A stretch of 64,000 nucleotides of DNA from Simiduia agarivorans SA1 = DSM 21679 (GTDB lineage Bacteria; Pseudomonadota; Gammaproteobacteria; Pseudomonadales; Cellvibrionaceae). Positions 51,717-59,483 of this stretch are shown piece after piece. The stretch covers positions 3,952,270-4,016,269 of the forward strand of contig NC_018868.3 in NCBI RefSeq assembly GCF_000305785.2, written 5' to 3'. The translations under genes were made by a program, and so were the position numbers. Below the pieces are notes generated by a model. The model ran no database searches. It was not told where the DNA came from and saw only the letters and a program-made list of their open reading frames with translations. Position 1 is the first letter of the stretch; each line of letters starts with the position of its first letter.

Positions 51717-53839
51717 GGCGCTCATGGCTGTTGCTGGGGCTGGCCTGGTGTGCAAGCCTTGGCGCACAAACCCGCGACTATGTGGGCAGCCAGGCCTGTA
51801 AAAGCTGCCACGCACAGGAATACACAGAATGGCAAAGCTCCGATCATCACGGCGCCATGCAGCCGGCCACGGCCGAGTGGGTGTTGGGTGATTTCGGGAA
51901 CCATGAATTCCGGTTCGGCGGTGTTGTGTCCCGTTTTTTTCAGCGCGACGGCAAATACTGGGTAACCACCGATAACGCCGCGGGTGAACTGCAAACCTTT
52001 CAGGTGCTCTATACCCTGGGCGTGCGGCCGCTACAGCAATATGTGATAGACACAGGCAGTGGTCGCTACCAGATGCTTACCATTGCCTGGGATGCGCGAC
52101 CAAAAACCGACGGTGGCCAGCGCTGGTTTCACCTGCAAACCGAACAGGATGCCGCTGCGGGTTCGCCCCTGCATTGGACCGGCACCTTTTACAATTGGAA
52201 TACCCGCTGCGCCGCCTGTCATACCACTAACTTAAAAAAACATTACGCTACCACCAGCAAAACCTACAACACCCAATGGGATGAAGTGACGGTGGGCTGT
52301 GAAGCCTGCCACGGCCCGGCTGCACAACATGTTAAATGGGCCGCCAAGCCCGATGCGCAGGTGGCGCTGAAGGGATTTTTGCAATCACTCGATGACCGTG
52401 GCGACTGGGCCATGCCGAAAGACAGTCACACCCTCAAGCGCACCGATGGCCTGCGCCCTCAGCAGCAGCTCACCCAATGTGCCCATTGTCATTCGCGTCG
52501 CCAGCAAATAACCGAAGCCGCTCATGGCGAACATTATCTGGATCACCACCAGACACAATTCCTGGCGCAGGGGCTGTATCACCCGGATGGACAGATTCTG
52601 GATGAAGTGTTTGTGTTTGACAGCTTCCTGCAAAGCAAAATGCACGGTGAAGGTGTGGTGTGCAGCAATTGCCATAATCCACATTCCGGCAAATTGCGGT
52701 CAGAGGGTAATGGCGTGTGTCTGCAGTGCCACGAAGCCAGCACCTTTAACGTGACCGCACACCACAAGCACCCGGTTGAAACCAGTGGCGGCAAGTGCGC
52801 CAATTGCCACATGCCGGAAACCACCTACATGGTGGTAGATCCCCGGCGCGACCACAGCATCCGCATTCCGCGCCCGGATTTATCCGATGCGTTAAATACG
52901 CCCAATGCCTGCATTCAGTGCCACACAGAAAAATCCAACGCCTGGGCTGCAGAGGCCGCTAAAAAATGGTGGGGCACCATGCCTGCCCATTGGGGTGAAA
53001 CGTTGCACAGCGCCCGTGCCGGCAACGCCGGGGCATTACCCGATTTACTGGCAATCGCAGAATCAAACGCGTACCCGTTAGTGGTCCGTGCCACCGCACT
53101 GCAGCAGGCAGGCGACTTTCCCTCGGGGCAGGTCTATCAACAAGCGGTAAAACAATTACAGGCTAAGGAACCCGCCTTGCGATTAGCCGCAGTGCGCGCG
53201 CTCGCATTTCTGCCGGCCAATGGCCGGCAAGTGCTTTATCCGCTGATGCAAGACCCCATTGCCGCGGTACGCCTTGCCGTGGCCCTGCCCATGGCGGAAA
53301 TCCCGGAACAACAAATCCCCGGCCAATGGCGCAAGGCGCGCCAACAACTGATTACCGAATACATCGACCTGCAACTACTGCACGCCGATACCCCAAGTGC
53401 ACAACTCAATCTGGGCACCTTATACCTGGCTGTGGGCGATGCCGTCATGGCCGAAGCCGCGTTTAACGAAGCGTTACGGATCACCCCGGCCTATATCCCC
53501 GCGCTGCTCAATCTGGCCGACCTGCTGCGCTTCACCGGCCGTGACGCCCAGGGCTTGTCCCTGCTCGAGCGCGCCATCACCGCCGCCCCCGAAAATGCCA
53601 ACGCCCATCACGCGCTCGGCCTCTACCGCATCCGCCAACGGCAATTGCCCGAAGCAATAAACTCGCTCGCAAACGCCTATAGCCTGGCGCCGGAAAATAT
53701 CCGCTTTGGCTATGTCTACGCCGTGGCCTTACACAGTGCGGGGGACAAAGCCAAGGCAGTGGATTTACTACGGAAACTTCAGGCTCTGGCGCCGGAAAAC
53801 AATGAGGTAGGGCAGGCGTTAAAGGCCTACGGCGGTTAG
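51713..53839 (+). CDS. Octaheme c-type cytochrome with HEAT-like and TPR region
   Basis: A 708-residue exported protein (signal peptide MRRSWLLLGLAWCASLGA). The first 420 residues carry eight CxxCH motifs: CKSCH, CAACH, CEACH, CAHCH, CSNCH, CLQCH, CANCH and CIQCH, with spacing like cytochrome c554/DmsE-type families. Residues about 440-540 look like HEAT-type helices, and the last 150 residues are TPR repeats (NLGTLYLAVGDAVMAEAAFN, AHHALGLYRIRQRQLPEAIN). TTG 51713 overlaps the CoA-transferase stop. Periplasmic electron transfer with a protein-binding tail is likely; the partner is unknown. Confidence 0.87.
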   Translation: MRRSWLLLGLAWCASLGAQTRDYVGSQACKSCHAQEYTEWQSSDHHGAMQPATAEWVLGDFGNHEFRFGGVVSRFFQRDGKYWVTTDNAAGELQTFQVLYTLGVRPLQQYVIDTGSGRYQMLTIAWDARPKTDGGQRWFHLQTEQDAAAGSPLHWTGTFYNWNTRCAACHTTNLKKHYATTSKTYNTQWDEVTVGCEACHGPAAQHVKWAAKPDAQVALKGFLQSLDDRGDWAMPKDSHTLKRTDGLRPQQQLTQCAHCHSRRQQITEAAHGEHYLDHHQTQFLAQGLYHPDGQILDEVFVFDSFLQSKMHGEGVVCSNCHNPHSGKLRSEGNGVCLQCHEASTFNVTAHHKHPVETSGGKCANCHMPETTYMVVDPRRDHSIRIPRPDLSDALNTPNACIQCHTEKSNAWAAEAAKKWWGTMPAHWGETLHSARAGNAGALPDLLAIAESNAYPLVVRATALQQAGDFPSGQVYQQAVKQLQAKEPALRLAAVRALAFLPANGRQVLYPLMQDPIAAVRLAVALPMAEIPEQQIPGQWRKARQQLITEYIDLQLLHADTPSAQLNLGTLYLAVGDAVMAEAAFNEALRITPAYIPALLNLADLLRFTGRDAQGLSLLERAITAAPENANAHHALGLYRIRQRQLPEAINSLANAYSLAPENIRFGYVYAVALHSAGDKAKAVDLLRKLQALAPENNEVGQALKAYGG

Positions 53840-53923
53840 CTATTGAAATTCAACGGTTAACGTGGCGCTTAAAACCGAGACAAAAATGTTGATCTACGCG
53901 CCACGGGTGCCTACGAGCAGCTG

Positions 53924-54051
53924 CCACATATAGACAAGGATGCCATATCTGGACATGCTACATATAGACAATGCAGATATAGACAATTTTCGCGGAAATT
54001 GTCTAAATGTGGCATCCGATTGTCCAGATGTAGCACCTTGTCTATATGTGG
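53924..54051. repeat. 128-bp palindromic motif cluster at left edge of cassette array
   Basis: CCACATATAGACAAGG (53924-53939) pairs exactly with 54036-54051. Inside, TAGACAATTT (53980-53989) pairs with AAATTGTCTA (53996-54005) around TCGCGG. The word TAGACAA or its complement occurs five times, and TGGACA/TGTCCA also pair. No gene lies in 53840-54081. The cluster sits where the integrase and attI side of an integron would be expected, but it does not match a known attI site that I can recognise. Confidence 0.75.
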
Positions 54052-54081
54052 ATGGGTCTGTTATTCACATTGTTATTTCCT

Positions 54082-54447
54082 ATGAAGAAGATTGCCCTAT
54101 TTCTGCTTTGTTTTAGCTCTGTAGTAGATGCTTGCTGCGATAACAGCGAGTACCAAGGGTTAGTTAAGACTGATGTAAGCGATGATGCTTCTGGCGGAAA
54201 AGTGATTCGCTTTACGGTACCTGAATCGATAGATGGTGAGGTGATAGAGCGCTTTGGTCTTTGGTTGGTTTCCATGCAGAATGGAAAAGCAAATGAGTTT
54301 TCATCGGAGCTTAAGTACGTTATAGAAGATGGAAATGCTGTTGCAGAAATATTTTCCAATGGAAGTTGGAATGATCTATCAATAATGGTCAAATATACTG
54401 GCGAAAGGTGTCCGCCAGTATTGGTAAAAAATATTGAAAGGAAATAA
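54082..54447 (+). CDS. Cassette 1: secreted small protein, unknown
   Basis: A 121-residue protein with a signal peptide (MKKIALFLLCFSSVVDA) followed by a Cys pair (CC), so it may be a lipoprotein or disulfide-bonded periplasmic protein. A mature single domain has beta-type pattern (VIRFTVPESIDGEVIERFGLWLVSM, LSIMVKYTGERCPPVLV). ATG 54082 is chosen for the signal sequence. The stop codon lies inside the R'' box of the first attC. Family not recognised. Confidence 0.7.
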   Translation: MKKIALFLLCFSSVVDACCDNSEYQGLVKTDVSDDASGGKVIRFTVPESIDGEVIERFGLWLVSMQNGKANEFSSELKYVIEDGNAVAEIFSNGSWNDLSIMVKYTGERCPPVLVKNIERK

Positions 54448-54498
54448 CAAGCACAAGCAGCCGACTCGCTACGCTCCCGGCTGTTGTGGGCGTTAACT
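54442..54498 (+). repeat. attC site 1
   Basis: R'' AAATAAC at the stop of cassette gene 1 and R' GTTAACT at its right end, about 57 bp. Arms GCAGCCG and CGGCTGT pair across GACTCGCTACGCTC. Confidence 0.8.
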
Positions 54499-54502
54499 TT
54501 CA

Positions 54503-54910
54503 ATGAATATCGAACAGCTACGTAAAATTCGAAATAAGAACGTCCAACAGCAGAACGAGCTTTTTTACCTTGAGATTAAAGAGATTGCCAAGTCATTTCG
54601 AAGCGAGCCAGAGAGCTATCCTTGGCTAATGACATTGCTTTCGATGAAGGATCTTAATCCAAACCAAGGGTTGTTGGTGTCGTGCTCCTCAGTGCCCGAG
54701 CAAGGTGGAAATCAATGGATGGGGACTTGGTTAACCAAAAGTCAGGTATTTATAGAATTTGATGTTATGGCTGACTACCAGTCAGGTAAATTGCTAGAAG
54801 TTGATGGTTGGGACGTGGTTAACCCAGCGATAAATGCATACAACAAAGGTACTGGAAAGTCATTTGGGTATTTGGCGCTCCAATTGTTGTCAGAGTATGA
54901 AAAAAGTTAA
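54503..54910 (+). CDS. Cassette 2: hypothetical cytosolic protein
   Basis: A 135-residue protein without signal or membrane segment. It has a charged helical start (NIEQLRKIRNKNVQQQNELFY) and a mixed alpha/beta rest with several Trp. I do not recognise the family; the shape resembles small immunity-type proteins, which is only an impression. The gene begins 5 bp after attC 1 and ends in the R'' box of attC 2. Confidence 0.7.
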   Translation: MNIEQLRKIRNKNVQQQNELFYLEIKEIAKSFRSEPESYPWLMTLLSMKDLNPNQGLLVSCSSVPEQGGNQWMGTWLTKSQVFIEFDVMADYQSGKLLEVDGWDVVNPAINAYNKGTGKSFGYLALQLLSEYEKS

Positions 54911-54976
54911 CAAACGCAATCAAACCGGCCTACCGGCCTCGACTCGCAAAGCTCGCGTTTGTTGCGGGCGTTATGA
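54905..54976 (+). repeat. attC site 2
   Basis: R'' AGTTAAC, R' GTTATGA, about 72 bp. It carries CAAACGCAA...TTGTTGCG arms and ACCGGCC/GGCC inner stem with the GACTCGC spacer. It is nearly identical to attC 3 and attC 6. Confidence 0.9.
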
Positions 54977-54983
54977 GTAGACC

Positions 54984-55370
54984 ATGAAAAAATACATAAT
55001 TCACGTTGCAATATTTCTTTGTTCTTTTGTATCGGGAACGTTATGCGCAGTCTCGTTTGCAAACTACTACTCAGAAAGGGCATGGGCATTCAAGGCGGAT
55101 ATATTAAAAGAAGAAAGTACATGGAGTAGTAAATTTAACGTAAGTATGGGGTCAAATATTTACGATTTGGTCGAAAAAAATGACCGTGAAGGCCTGCTAA
55201 ATTTCTCTTGCCAGTTGATGAGTATGTTCATTGAGCATATTGATCCTGAAGTTTACCGCGGTAGCCCAGGCCGGGTTGCGGAAATAAAAGAAGAGATAGA
55301 GGTATATAAAAACAAGATCGCTACGCTCAGGGAGCAAAATTATTGTGACTATACTGATGAAAACTCATAA
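54984..55370 (+). CDS. Cassette 3: hypothetical membrane-anchored or exported protein
   Basis: A 128-residue protein with an N-terminal hydrophobic segment (IIHVAIFLCSFVSGTLCAVS) that is either a membrane anchor or uncleaved signal. The rest is mostly helical, ending in a charged coiled-coil-like stretch (EIKEEIEVYKNKIATLREQ). Family not recognised. ATG 54984 is seven bases after attC 2. Confidence 0.7.
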   Translation: MKKYIIHVAIFLCSFVSGTLCAVSFANYYSERAWAFKADILKEESTWSSKFNVSMGSNIYDLVEKNDREGLLNFSCQLMSMFIEHIDPEVYRGSPGRVAEIKEEIEVYKNKIATLREQNYCDYTDENS

Positions 55371-55436
55371 CAAACGCAACCAAACCGGCCTGTCGGCCTC
55401 GACTCGCTACGCTCGCGTTTGTTGCGGACGTTATGC
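55365..55436 (+). repeat. attC site 3
   Basis: R'' TCATAAC, R' GTTATGC, about 72 bp, of the same near-identical group as attC 2 and 6. The next gene's ATG lies within the R' box. Confidence 0.9.
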
Positions 55437-55855
55437 ATCAAAGTGAAGATAATACATTGAACAGAAAGGCCGAATGTTGCTGTGGCCAGCTATCCATCGA
55501 AGTTTATGGCGAACCATATCTTCATAGTATCTGCCACTGCAATGACTGTAAAAAACGAACGGGATCAGCCTTTGGGATATCATCCTACTTTAAAAAGGAT
55601 GAAGTAGTTGCAAAGTCTGGAAAATCAGGTGAATACTCTTTTTTTCATGAAGAGAAAAACCATGAGCAATCACGCCATTTTTGTCCGAGTTGTGGCACTA
55701 CACTTTATTGGTACGTTTCGTCATATCCAGAGCTAATTGGTATTGCTGGTGGCTGTTTTGTTGAGCAGTCTCTAGGGGAGCCTAAATATTCGATTAGTCA
55801 TGGTGGTAAACTACCGTGGGTCAAAATTAATGAAAGTATTGAAAATAATGCATAA
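55433..55855 (+). CDS. Cassette 4: GFA family (CENP-V/GFA) zinc protein
   Basis: A 140-residue protein of the glutathione-dependent formaldehyde-activating (GFA)/CENP-V fold. The zinc-binding cysteines are present: AECCCGQLSIEV, HCNDCKKRTGSAF and FCPSCGTTLYWY. Members bind zinc and sometimes act as S-hydroxymethylglutathione synthases, but most have no proven activity. The start codon is formed by the R' box of attC 3. GFA genes are recurrent integron cargo. Confidence 0.9.
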   Translation: MHQSEDNTLNRKAECCCGQLSIEVYGEPYLHSICHCNDCKKRTGSAFGISSYFKKDEVVAKSGKSGEYSFFHEEKNHEQSRHFCPSCGTTLYWYVSSYPELIGIAGGCFVEQSLGEPKYSISHGGKLPWVKINESIENNA

Positions 55856-55930
55856 CAAGGGCAGGCAAAATGGGCCGCAAAAAGCGCGGCCCGGACTCGC
55901 TATCGCTCGCCTTTGCTGCCGGCGTTATGC
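55850..55930 (+). repeat. attC site 4
   Basis: R'' GCATAAC, R' GTTATGC, about 81 bp, with GGGCCGC/GCGGCCC inner stem and GGCAGGCAAA/TTTGCTGCC arms. Confidence 0.88.
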
Positions 55931-55942
55931 ATAAGGCTGGAT

Positions 55943-56350
55943 ATGCTGAATAAGAAAGTACTTATTGTCGTATTTATTCTATTGCCATGTCTTGGGTTGA
56001 CGATCTTGCCTATCTGCGCCATTGCTAGCGGCTACTTTATGCCAAGTCAGGAGCATTTGCTCAGAGCGAGAGACCGTTTGCCTGTTGGGAACATACTGCA
56101 AATAGGGTTTTCCTCTGGAAGTGTGAAATGCGATGGAGAGAAGTGCGATTACAGACAAAGCTTTGATCAAAAACAATACATAAGCACCGGAGATCCGGCT
56201 AAAGTTGTTAGCATTAAAAAAGGATATGATGGTCTTTGGTCTATATCGGAGTCCCGCTTCACTTTTGCTTCCGGTCTTTCTCTCTTGGCTCTTTATATGA
56301 TTGTATTCGCAGGGCTCACGTACTCGGTAAGAGGTCTTAAAAGTGCATAA
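55943..56350 (+). CDS. Cassette 5: two-helix membrane protein, unknown
   Basis: A 135-residue protein with an N-terminal membrane helix (VLIVVFILLPCLGLTILPI) and a C-terminal one (LSLLALYMIVFAGLTYSV), holding a roughly 70-residue extracytoplasmic domain with a Cys pair (SVKCDGEKCDY). Family not recognised. ATG 55943 lies 13 bp after attC 4; the stop is in the next R'' box. Confidence 0.7.
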   Translation: MLNKKVLIVVFILLPCLGLTILPICAIASGYFMPSQEHLLRARDRLPVGNILQIGFSSGSVKCDGEKCDYRQSFDQKQYISTGDPAKVVSIKKGYDGLWSISESRFTFASGLSLLALYMIVFAGLTYSVRGLKSA

Positions 56351-56441
56351 CAAGGCCAGCCAACACCGGCAGCGCAAAAAAAAGCGCGCTGCCTCGACTC
56401 ACTCCGCGTTGCTCCGTTCGCGGTTGCTGGCGGCGTTACAT
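56345..56441 (+). repeat. attC site 5
   Basis: R'' GCATAAC, R' GTTACAT, about 97 bp, the longest of the set. GGCCAGCCAACACC and GGTTGCTGGC arms pair, with inner GGCAGCGC/GCGCTGCC. Confidence 0.85.
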
Positions 56442-56452
56442 GTAGAGCAAGA

Positions 56453-56887
56453 ATGAAGAAAATATTCACCATACTGGCTTTTTCATTTCTAGTTGGTTGT
56501 GCACAGCAATCGAGTATTACTCAGACTGGGGAGTTTAGGCATTTTCTATGGAAATTCTTCAATGATCCAGAATTCCAAAAAGAACACGTATTGTTTCCTT
56601 TAGAGTTCGTATACTACCAGCATGATGAAAACGAATTTGATGCTGCCCTAGCAACTAGATACATAGATAAAGAAAACTGGAAAACTTATACCGGACCAAA
56701 CCATTATAGGTGTGAAACAAGTTGTTTTGACCTTGTAATGTATGACAATTTCGAAAGGAAACACAAAGATTCAAATAAAAGAGTGCTGTCTTTCGAGGGG
56801 GTTCACAATGGCATATTTTCGTCTCTATATTTTGAGCGTATAGAAAGTAAGTGGTACCTGGTGAAGCACGAGGAATTTGATAATTGA
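56453..56887 (+). CDS. Cassette 6: small lipoprotein, DUF4348-like
   Basis: A 144-residue predicted lipoprotein (MKKIFTILAFSFLVGC, lipobox LVGC). The mature part FRHFLWKFFNDPEFQKEHV followed by FPLEFVYY resembles the DUF4348 family, which has no known function. The C-terminus (GIFSSLYFERIESKWYLVKH) looks like an NTF2-type ending. The stop lies 4 bp before the attC 6 R'' box. Confidence 0.7.
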   Translation: MKKIFTILAFSFLVGCAQQSSITQTGEFRHFLWKFFNDPEFQKEHVLFPLEFVYYQHDENEFDAALATRYIDKENWKTYTGPNHYRCETSCFDLVMYDNFERKHKDSNKRVLSFEGVHNGIFSSLYFERIESKWYLVKHEEFDN

Positions 56888-56891
56888 AAGC

Positions 56892-56963
56892 ATGTAACAA
56901 ACGCAACCAAACCGGCCTATCGGCCTCGACTCGCTCCGCTCGCGTTTGTTGCGGACGTTAGCA
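56892..56963 (+). repeat. attC site 6
   Basis: R'' ATGTAAC, R' GTTAGCA, about 72 bp; near-identical to attC 2 and attC 3 over the whole internal part. Confidence 0.9.
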
Positions 56964-56973
56964 CTACAAAACC

Positions 56974-57297
56974 ATGAACGAAGAATTGCTTATAGATATG
57001 TCAGGAATCATGGATGAAGAAACATTTCATGAGTATGTTTCCAAGAAACTCAACTTCCCTGGATACTATGGCTACAACCTAGATGCATTCTGGGATTGCA
57101 TCACGGATGAAGATCAATCATCTATGCCCAATAAACTAATAGTTGAGGGTTTGGCAGCCCTTAAGCAGTTTCTTCCTGAAATACATGATGGTTTTGTTGA
57201 GTGTCTGAAAGATTATGAAAAAGAGTACCTAGGTCGTGAGGTTGTATTTCGGCAAGATAGCCCCTCGGGTGAAGGTATTGAATTCGAAAATGAATAG
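56974..57297 (+). CDS. Cassette 7: barstar-like ribonuclease inhibitor
   Basis: A 107-residue acidic protein of the barstar family. The signature NFPGYYGYNLDAFWDCITD, which in barstar forms the barnase-binding helix, is clear, and the net charge is strongly negative. Barstar inhibits barnase-type ribonucleases. No barnase gene is present in this cassette or nearby, so it may act as an orphan immunity protein or regulate something else. The gene starts 10 bp after attC 6. Confidence 0.85.
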   Translation: MNEELLIDMSGIMDEETFHEYVSKKLNFPGYYGYNLDAFWDCITDEDQSSMPNKLIVEGLAALKQFLPEIHDGFVECLKDYEKEYLGREVVFRQDSPSGEGIEFENE

Positions 57298-57318
57298 TAA
57301 TCAAGCAGCAATCAATAG

Positions 57319-57396
57319 TGCTAACAAGGCCAGCCAGCATCGCTCACTTCGTTCGCTGGACCTCGTTTCACTCGGCCGCTGCTGGCGGCGTTATTT
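57319..57396 (+). repeat. attC site 7
   Basis: R'' TGCTAAC, R' GTTATTT, about 78 bp, with GGCCAGCCAGC/GCTGCTGGC arms. It follows the barstar gene by 22 bp. Confidence 0.85.
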
Positions 57397-57673
57397 GCTT
57401 GTAGAAGGAATTTAATCTTTCGTCAGGCTTCAAAGTTTTACCGGTGCAATAAGTGGCACCAAGGGCATAAAGGATTGTGCTGCTTTCAGAGCCTATCAAT
57501 CCTTTCATTGTGCCTCAGTATGGATTTATTAGGCGGCTAAAAAGCCGCCAGATTGTGGTGTGCCATTAAGATGGTTCATCTCAGGGCGGCAAGTAGAGTA
57601 TTCTTGCCTTTAATGGCCAGGCAAAGCTAAGGCATCAAGGTATGGGGCATCTTTTAAAGAAAATGATTTATGC
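57397..57673. other. Cassette 8: no clear protein gene
   Basis: About 280 bp between attC 7 and attC 8 hold no convincing plus-strand gene. GGCGGCTaaaaAGCCGCC at 57532-57549 forms a strong hairpin. A minus-strand frame of about 46 codons (57508 down to 57368) runs into attC 7 and is weak. The cassette may carry a promoter, a small RNA or a degraded gene. Confidence 0.55.
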
Positions 57674-57748
57674 AAATAACAAGCAAAGTCATGCGACCCC
57701 AAACCTTCGCTCCGCTACGGTTTGGGCCGCATGCTTTGGGCGTTATGA
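57674..57748 (+). repeat. attC site 8
   Basis: R'' AAATAAC, R' GTTATGA, about 75 bp, with CAAAGTCATGCG/CGCATGCTTTG arms and CCCAAACC/GGTTTGGG inner stem. Confidence 0.9.
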
Positions 57749-57773
57749 AATTAAGAAAGAAGGAATGAATTTA

Positions 57774-58085
57774 ATGAAATACGGACTTTTGATCCCCGCT
57801 TTTATGGTTGTAGGTTGTGCCCAAATGTTCCCAGCAGCTTATAAGGAGCTGGATGAAGGAAAATATTGGATTCAGGCAACTGGAAATGCGTTTGCTACGC
57901 CAGAACAATTAAGTGCAAAAGTTGAAAAAAGAGCCTCGCAATTGTGTGGTGAAGGCGGGTACGTCCATGATGAGCCAGCGAAGCTAGAGGGGCACACCCA
58001 AAAAACATATAGCGGAACGATGGTTATAGAAGCGGGCTATTCAACATTTACTAGTACCGTAAAGTGTAATGATAAAAATTCATAA
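57774..58085 (+). CDS. Cassette 9: small lipoprotein, unknown
   Basis: A 103-residue predicted lipoprotein (MKYGLLIPAFMVVGC). The mature domain has the pattern YWIQATGNAFATPEQLSAKVEKRA with two Cys, resembling small envelope proteins with a BON/YgdI-like size, but no family is certain. ATG 57774 is chosen over 57765 because AAGGA lies nine bases before it. The stop is in the R'' box of attC 9. Confidence 0.7.
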   Translation: MKYGLLIPAFMVVGCAQMFPAAYKELDEGKYWIQATGNAFATPEQLSAKVEKRASQLCGEGGYVHDEPAKLEGHTQKTYSGTMVIEAGYSTFTSTVKCNDKNS

Positions 58086-58169
58086 CCAACGGCTATTGGT
58101 GGCCGCACAGAAAGCGTGCGGCGGGACGGCTCCGCTGTCGCTCCGCCGCCCCAAAGCCGGGCGTTATGC
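58080..58169 (+). repeat. attC site 9
   Basis: R'' TCATAAC, R' GTTATGC, about 90 bp, with ACGGCT/AGCCGGG-type arms and CGTGCGGCGGGACGG...CCGCCGCCCC inner stem. It is closely related to attC 11. Confidence 0.88.
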
Positions 58170-58235
58170 AACCAAGTTACCCACGAATAGTAGACACCCT
58201 GTATAGTTATATTAAGCCTATATGGAGGTGTCCTT

Positions 58236-58544
58236 ATGGCACGCAAAAAGCATCAGCATTACACCGAAGAATTCCGTAAAGAAGCGATAAAGCGCTCTGA
58301 ACAGCCGGGTGCTACCCAAGCTTCCGTTGCGAAGGAGCTTGGGATTAGTGCCCAGCAGATCGCCAACTGGAAGCGTCAACTCACCCGCCTATCTGATAAG
58401 CAATTCAATACCTTGGATGGTGTGGATTACTCGAAGAAAGAAAGTGAGGAGATGCGTGAACTACGGCGAGAGAATAAGCGCCTGAAAGAGGAGATGGAAT
58501 TCTTAAAAAAGGTGTCTGCGTACTTCGCGAAAAACCAAGAGTGA
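58236..58544 (+). CDS. IS3-family transposase OrfA
   Basis: A 102-residue helix-turn-helix protein (YTEEFRKEAIKRSEQPGATQ, SVAKELGISAQQIANWKRQL) with a leucine-zipper-like end. It includes the heptamer A AAA AAG at 58505-58511, the classical -1 frameshift signal that makes the OrfAB fusion in this family. ATG 58236 follows GGAGGTG. It appears intact. Confidence 0.9.
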   Translation: MARKKHQHYTEEFRKEAIKRSEQPGATQASVAKELGISAQQIANWKRQLTRLSDKQFNTLDGVDYSKKESEEMRELRRENKRLKEEMEFLKKVSAYFAKNQE

Positions 58545-59429
58545 AGTACGCATTGATTTTGGAGTATGTTGGCCAATACAGCATATCCCTGATGTGCGAT
58601 GTACTAGGCGTACATAGATCTGGCTTCTATCGCTGGTGGGATGCTCCTAAAACCAAACGTGACGTAAGGAAGAGGTTAGGCGAACTGGTGAAAGACACCT
58701 TTGAGGAGTTTGAGGCTGCCCTATGGAGCCCCAAGAATCGCTCAGGAGCTGAACGACCTAGGGCATAGGTGCTCAGTCAATTTTGTAGCCAAAATCATGC
58801 AGGAACAGGGTATTTTGGCCAGAAACGGCAAAGCCATTTTGGCCAGAAACGGCAAAGCCTTTAACTATGGCGGCCACGCATTAACGATGCACAATGTTGC
58901 GGACAACCTCCTTTGGCGCGACTTTTCGACTGACCGGCCGAATCAAAAATGGGTCACAGATATCACGTATGTTTGGGTGAAGAATCAGTGGCTATATCTG
59001 GCAACTGTAATGGATCTGTATTCCCGTCGGATTATTGGCTGGAGCCTCGATACCGGCATGACTGAGCAGCTCATAACGCGGGCAATGCAGATGGCGATTG
59101 ATGCCAGAGGTGTGGCACCAGGTCTCATCGTCCATTCGGACCGAGGCACACAGTACCGCTCAAATAGCTACGTTGGCTTCTTGGAAAAGCACAAGATCAC
59201 GCGCAGCATGAGTAGAAAGGGTAATTGTTGGGACAATGCAGTAATGGAGTCGTTCTATGCACGACTAAAGGTTGAGCTTATCTATGCCAAGAACTATCAG
59301 TCGATTGGTGAAGCTCGTTCGGGTATATTTGGGTACATTGAAGTTTTTATAATCGCAAGAGAAGGCATTCAGCGAACGATGGGCTAAGTCCCGTTGATTT
59401 CGAAGAGAACGCAGCAATAGCTGCATAAG
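58541..59429 (+). pseudogene. IS3-family transposase OrfB, frameshifted
   Basis: The DDE integrase domain is recognisable: WVTDITYV, HSDRGTQYRS and the Glu in NAVMESFYARLK. The frame breaks near 58727, where FEEFEA should continue into YGAPRIAQELND but one base is extra or two are missing. A second break in the T-run at 59344-59348 prevents reading of YNRKRRHS. A 24-bp unit is duplicated at 58812-58859, repeating ILARNGKA. The enzyme is therefore inactive unless supplied elsewhere. Confidence 0.88.
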
Positions 59430-59483
59430 TAGAGTGTCTACTTTTTGTGGGGAACACCACTATATAAGGATGCTAAAACCAGC

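Larger units (their letters stand above)
58177..59454 (+). mobile_element. Decayed IS3-family insertion sequence
   Basis: The element carries an orfA and a broken orfB of the IS3 family. The ends at 58177-58200 and 59431-59454 match as inverted repeats at 20 of 24 positions, both containing AGTAGACAC; exact ends and target duplication are uncertain. It lies 8 bp after attC 9 and about 30 bp before the DUF4062 gene, so it entered cassette 10. Confidence 0.8.

Noticed and set aside
53840..54081. Integron integrase or canonical attI site
   Set aside because: The space between the cytochrome gene and the first cassette is under 250 bp, holds no integrase frame and no recognised attI; only the palindromic motif cluster is present.
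57368..57508. Minus-strand 46-codon frame in the gene-less cassette
   Set aside because: It runs into attC 7, lacks a clear ribosome site and resembles nothing known; kept only as a remark.
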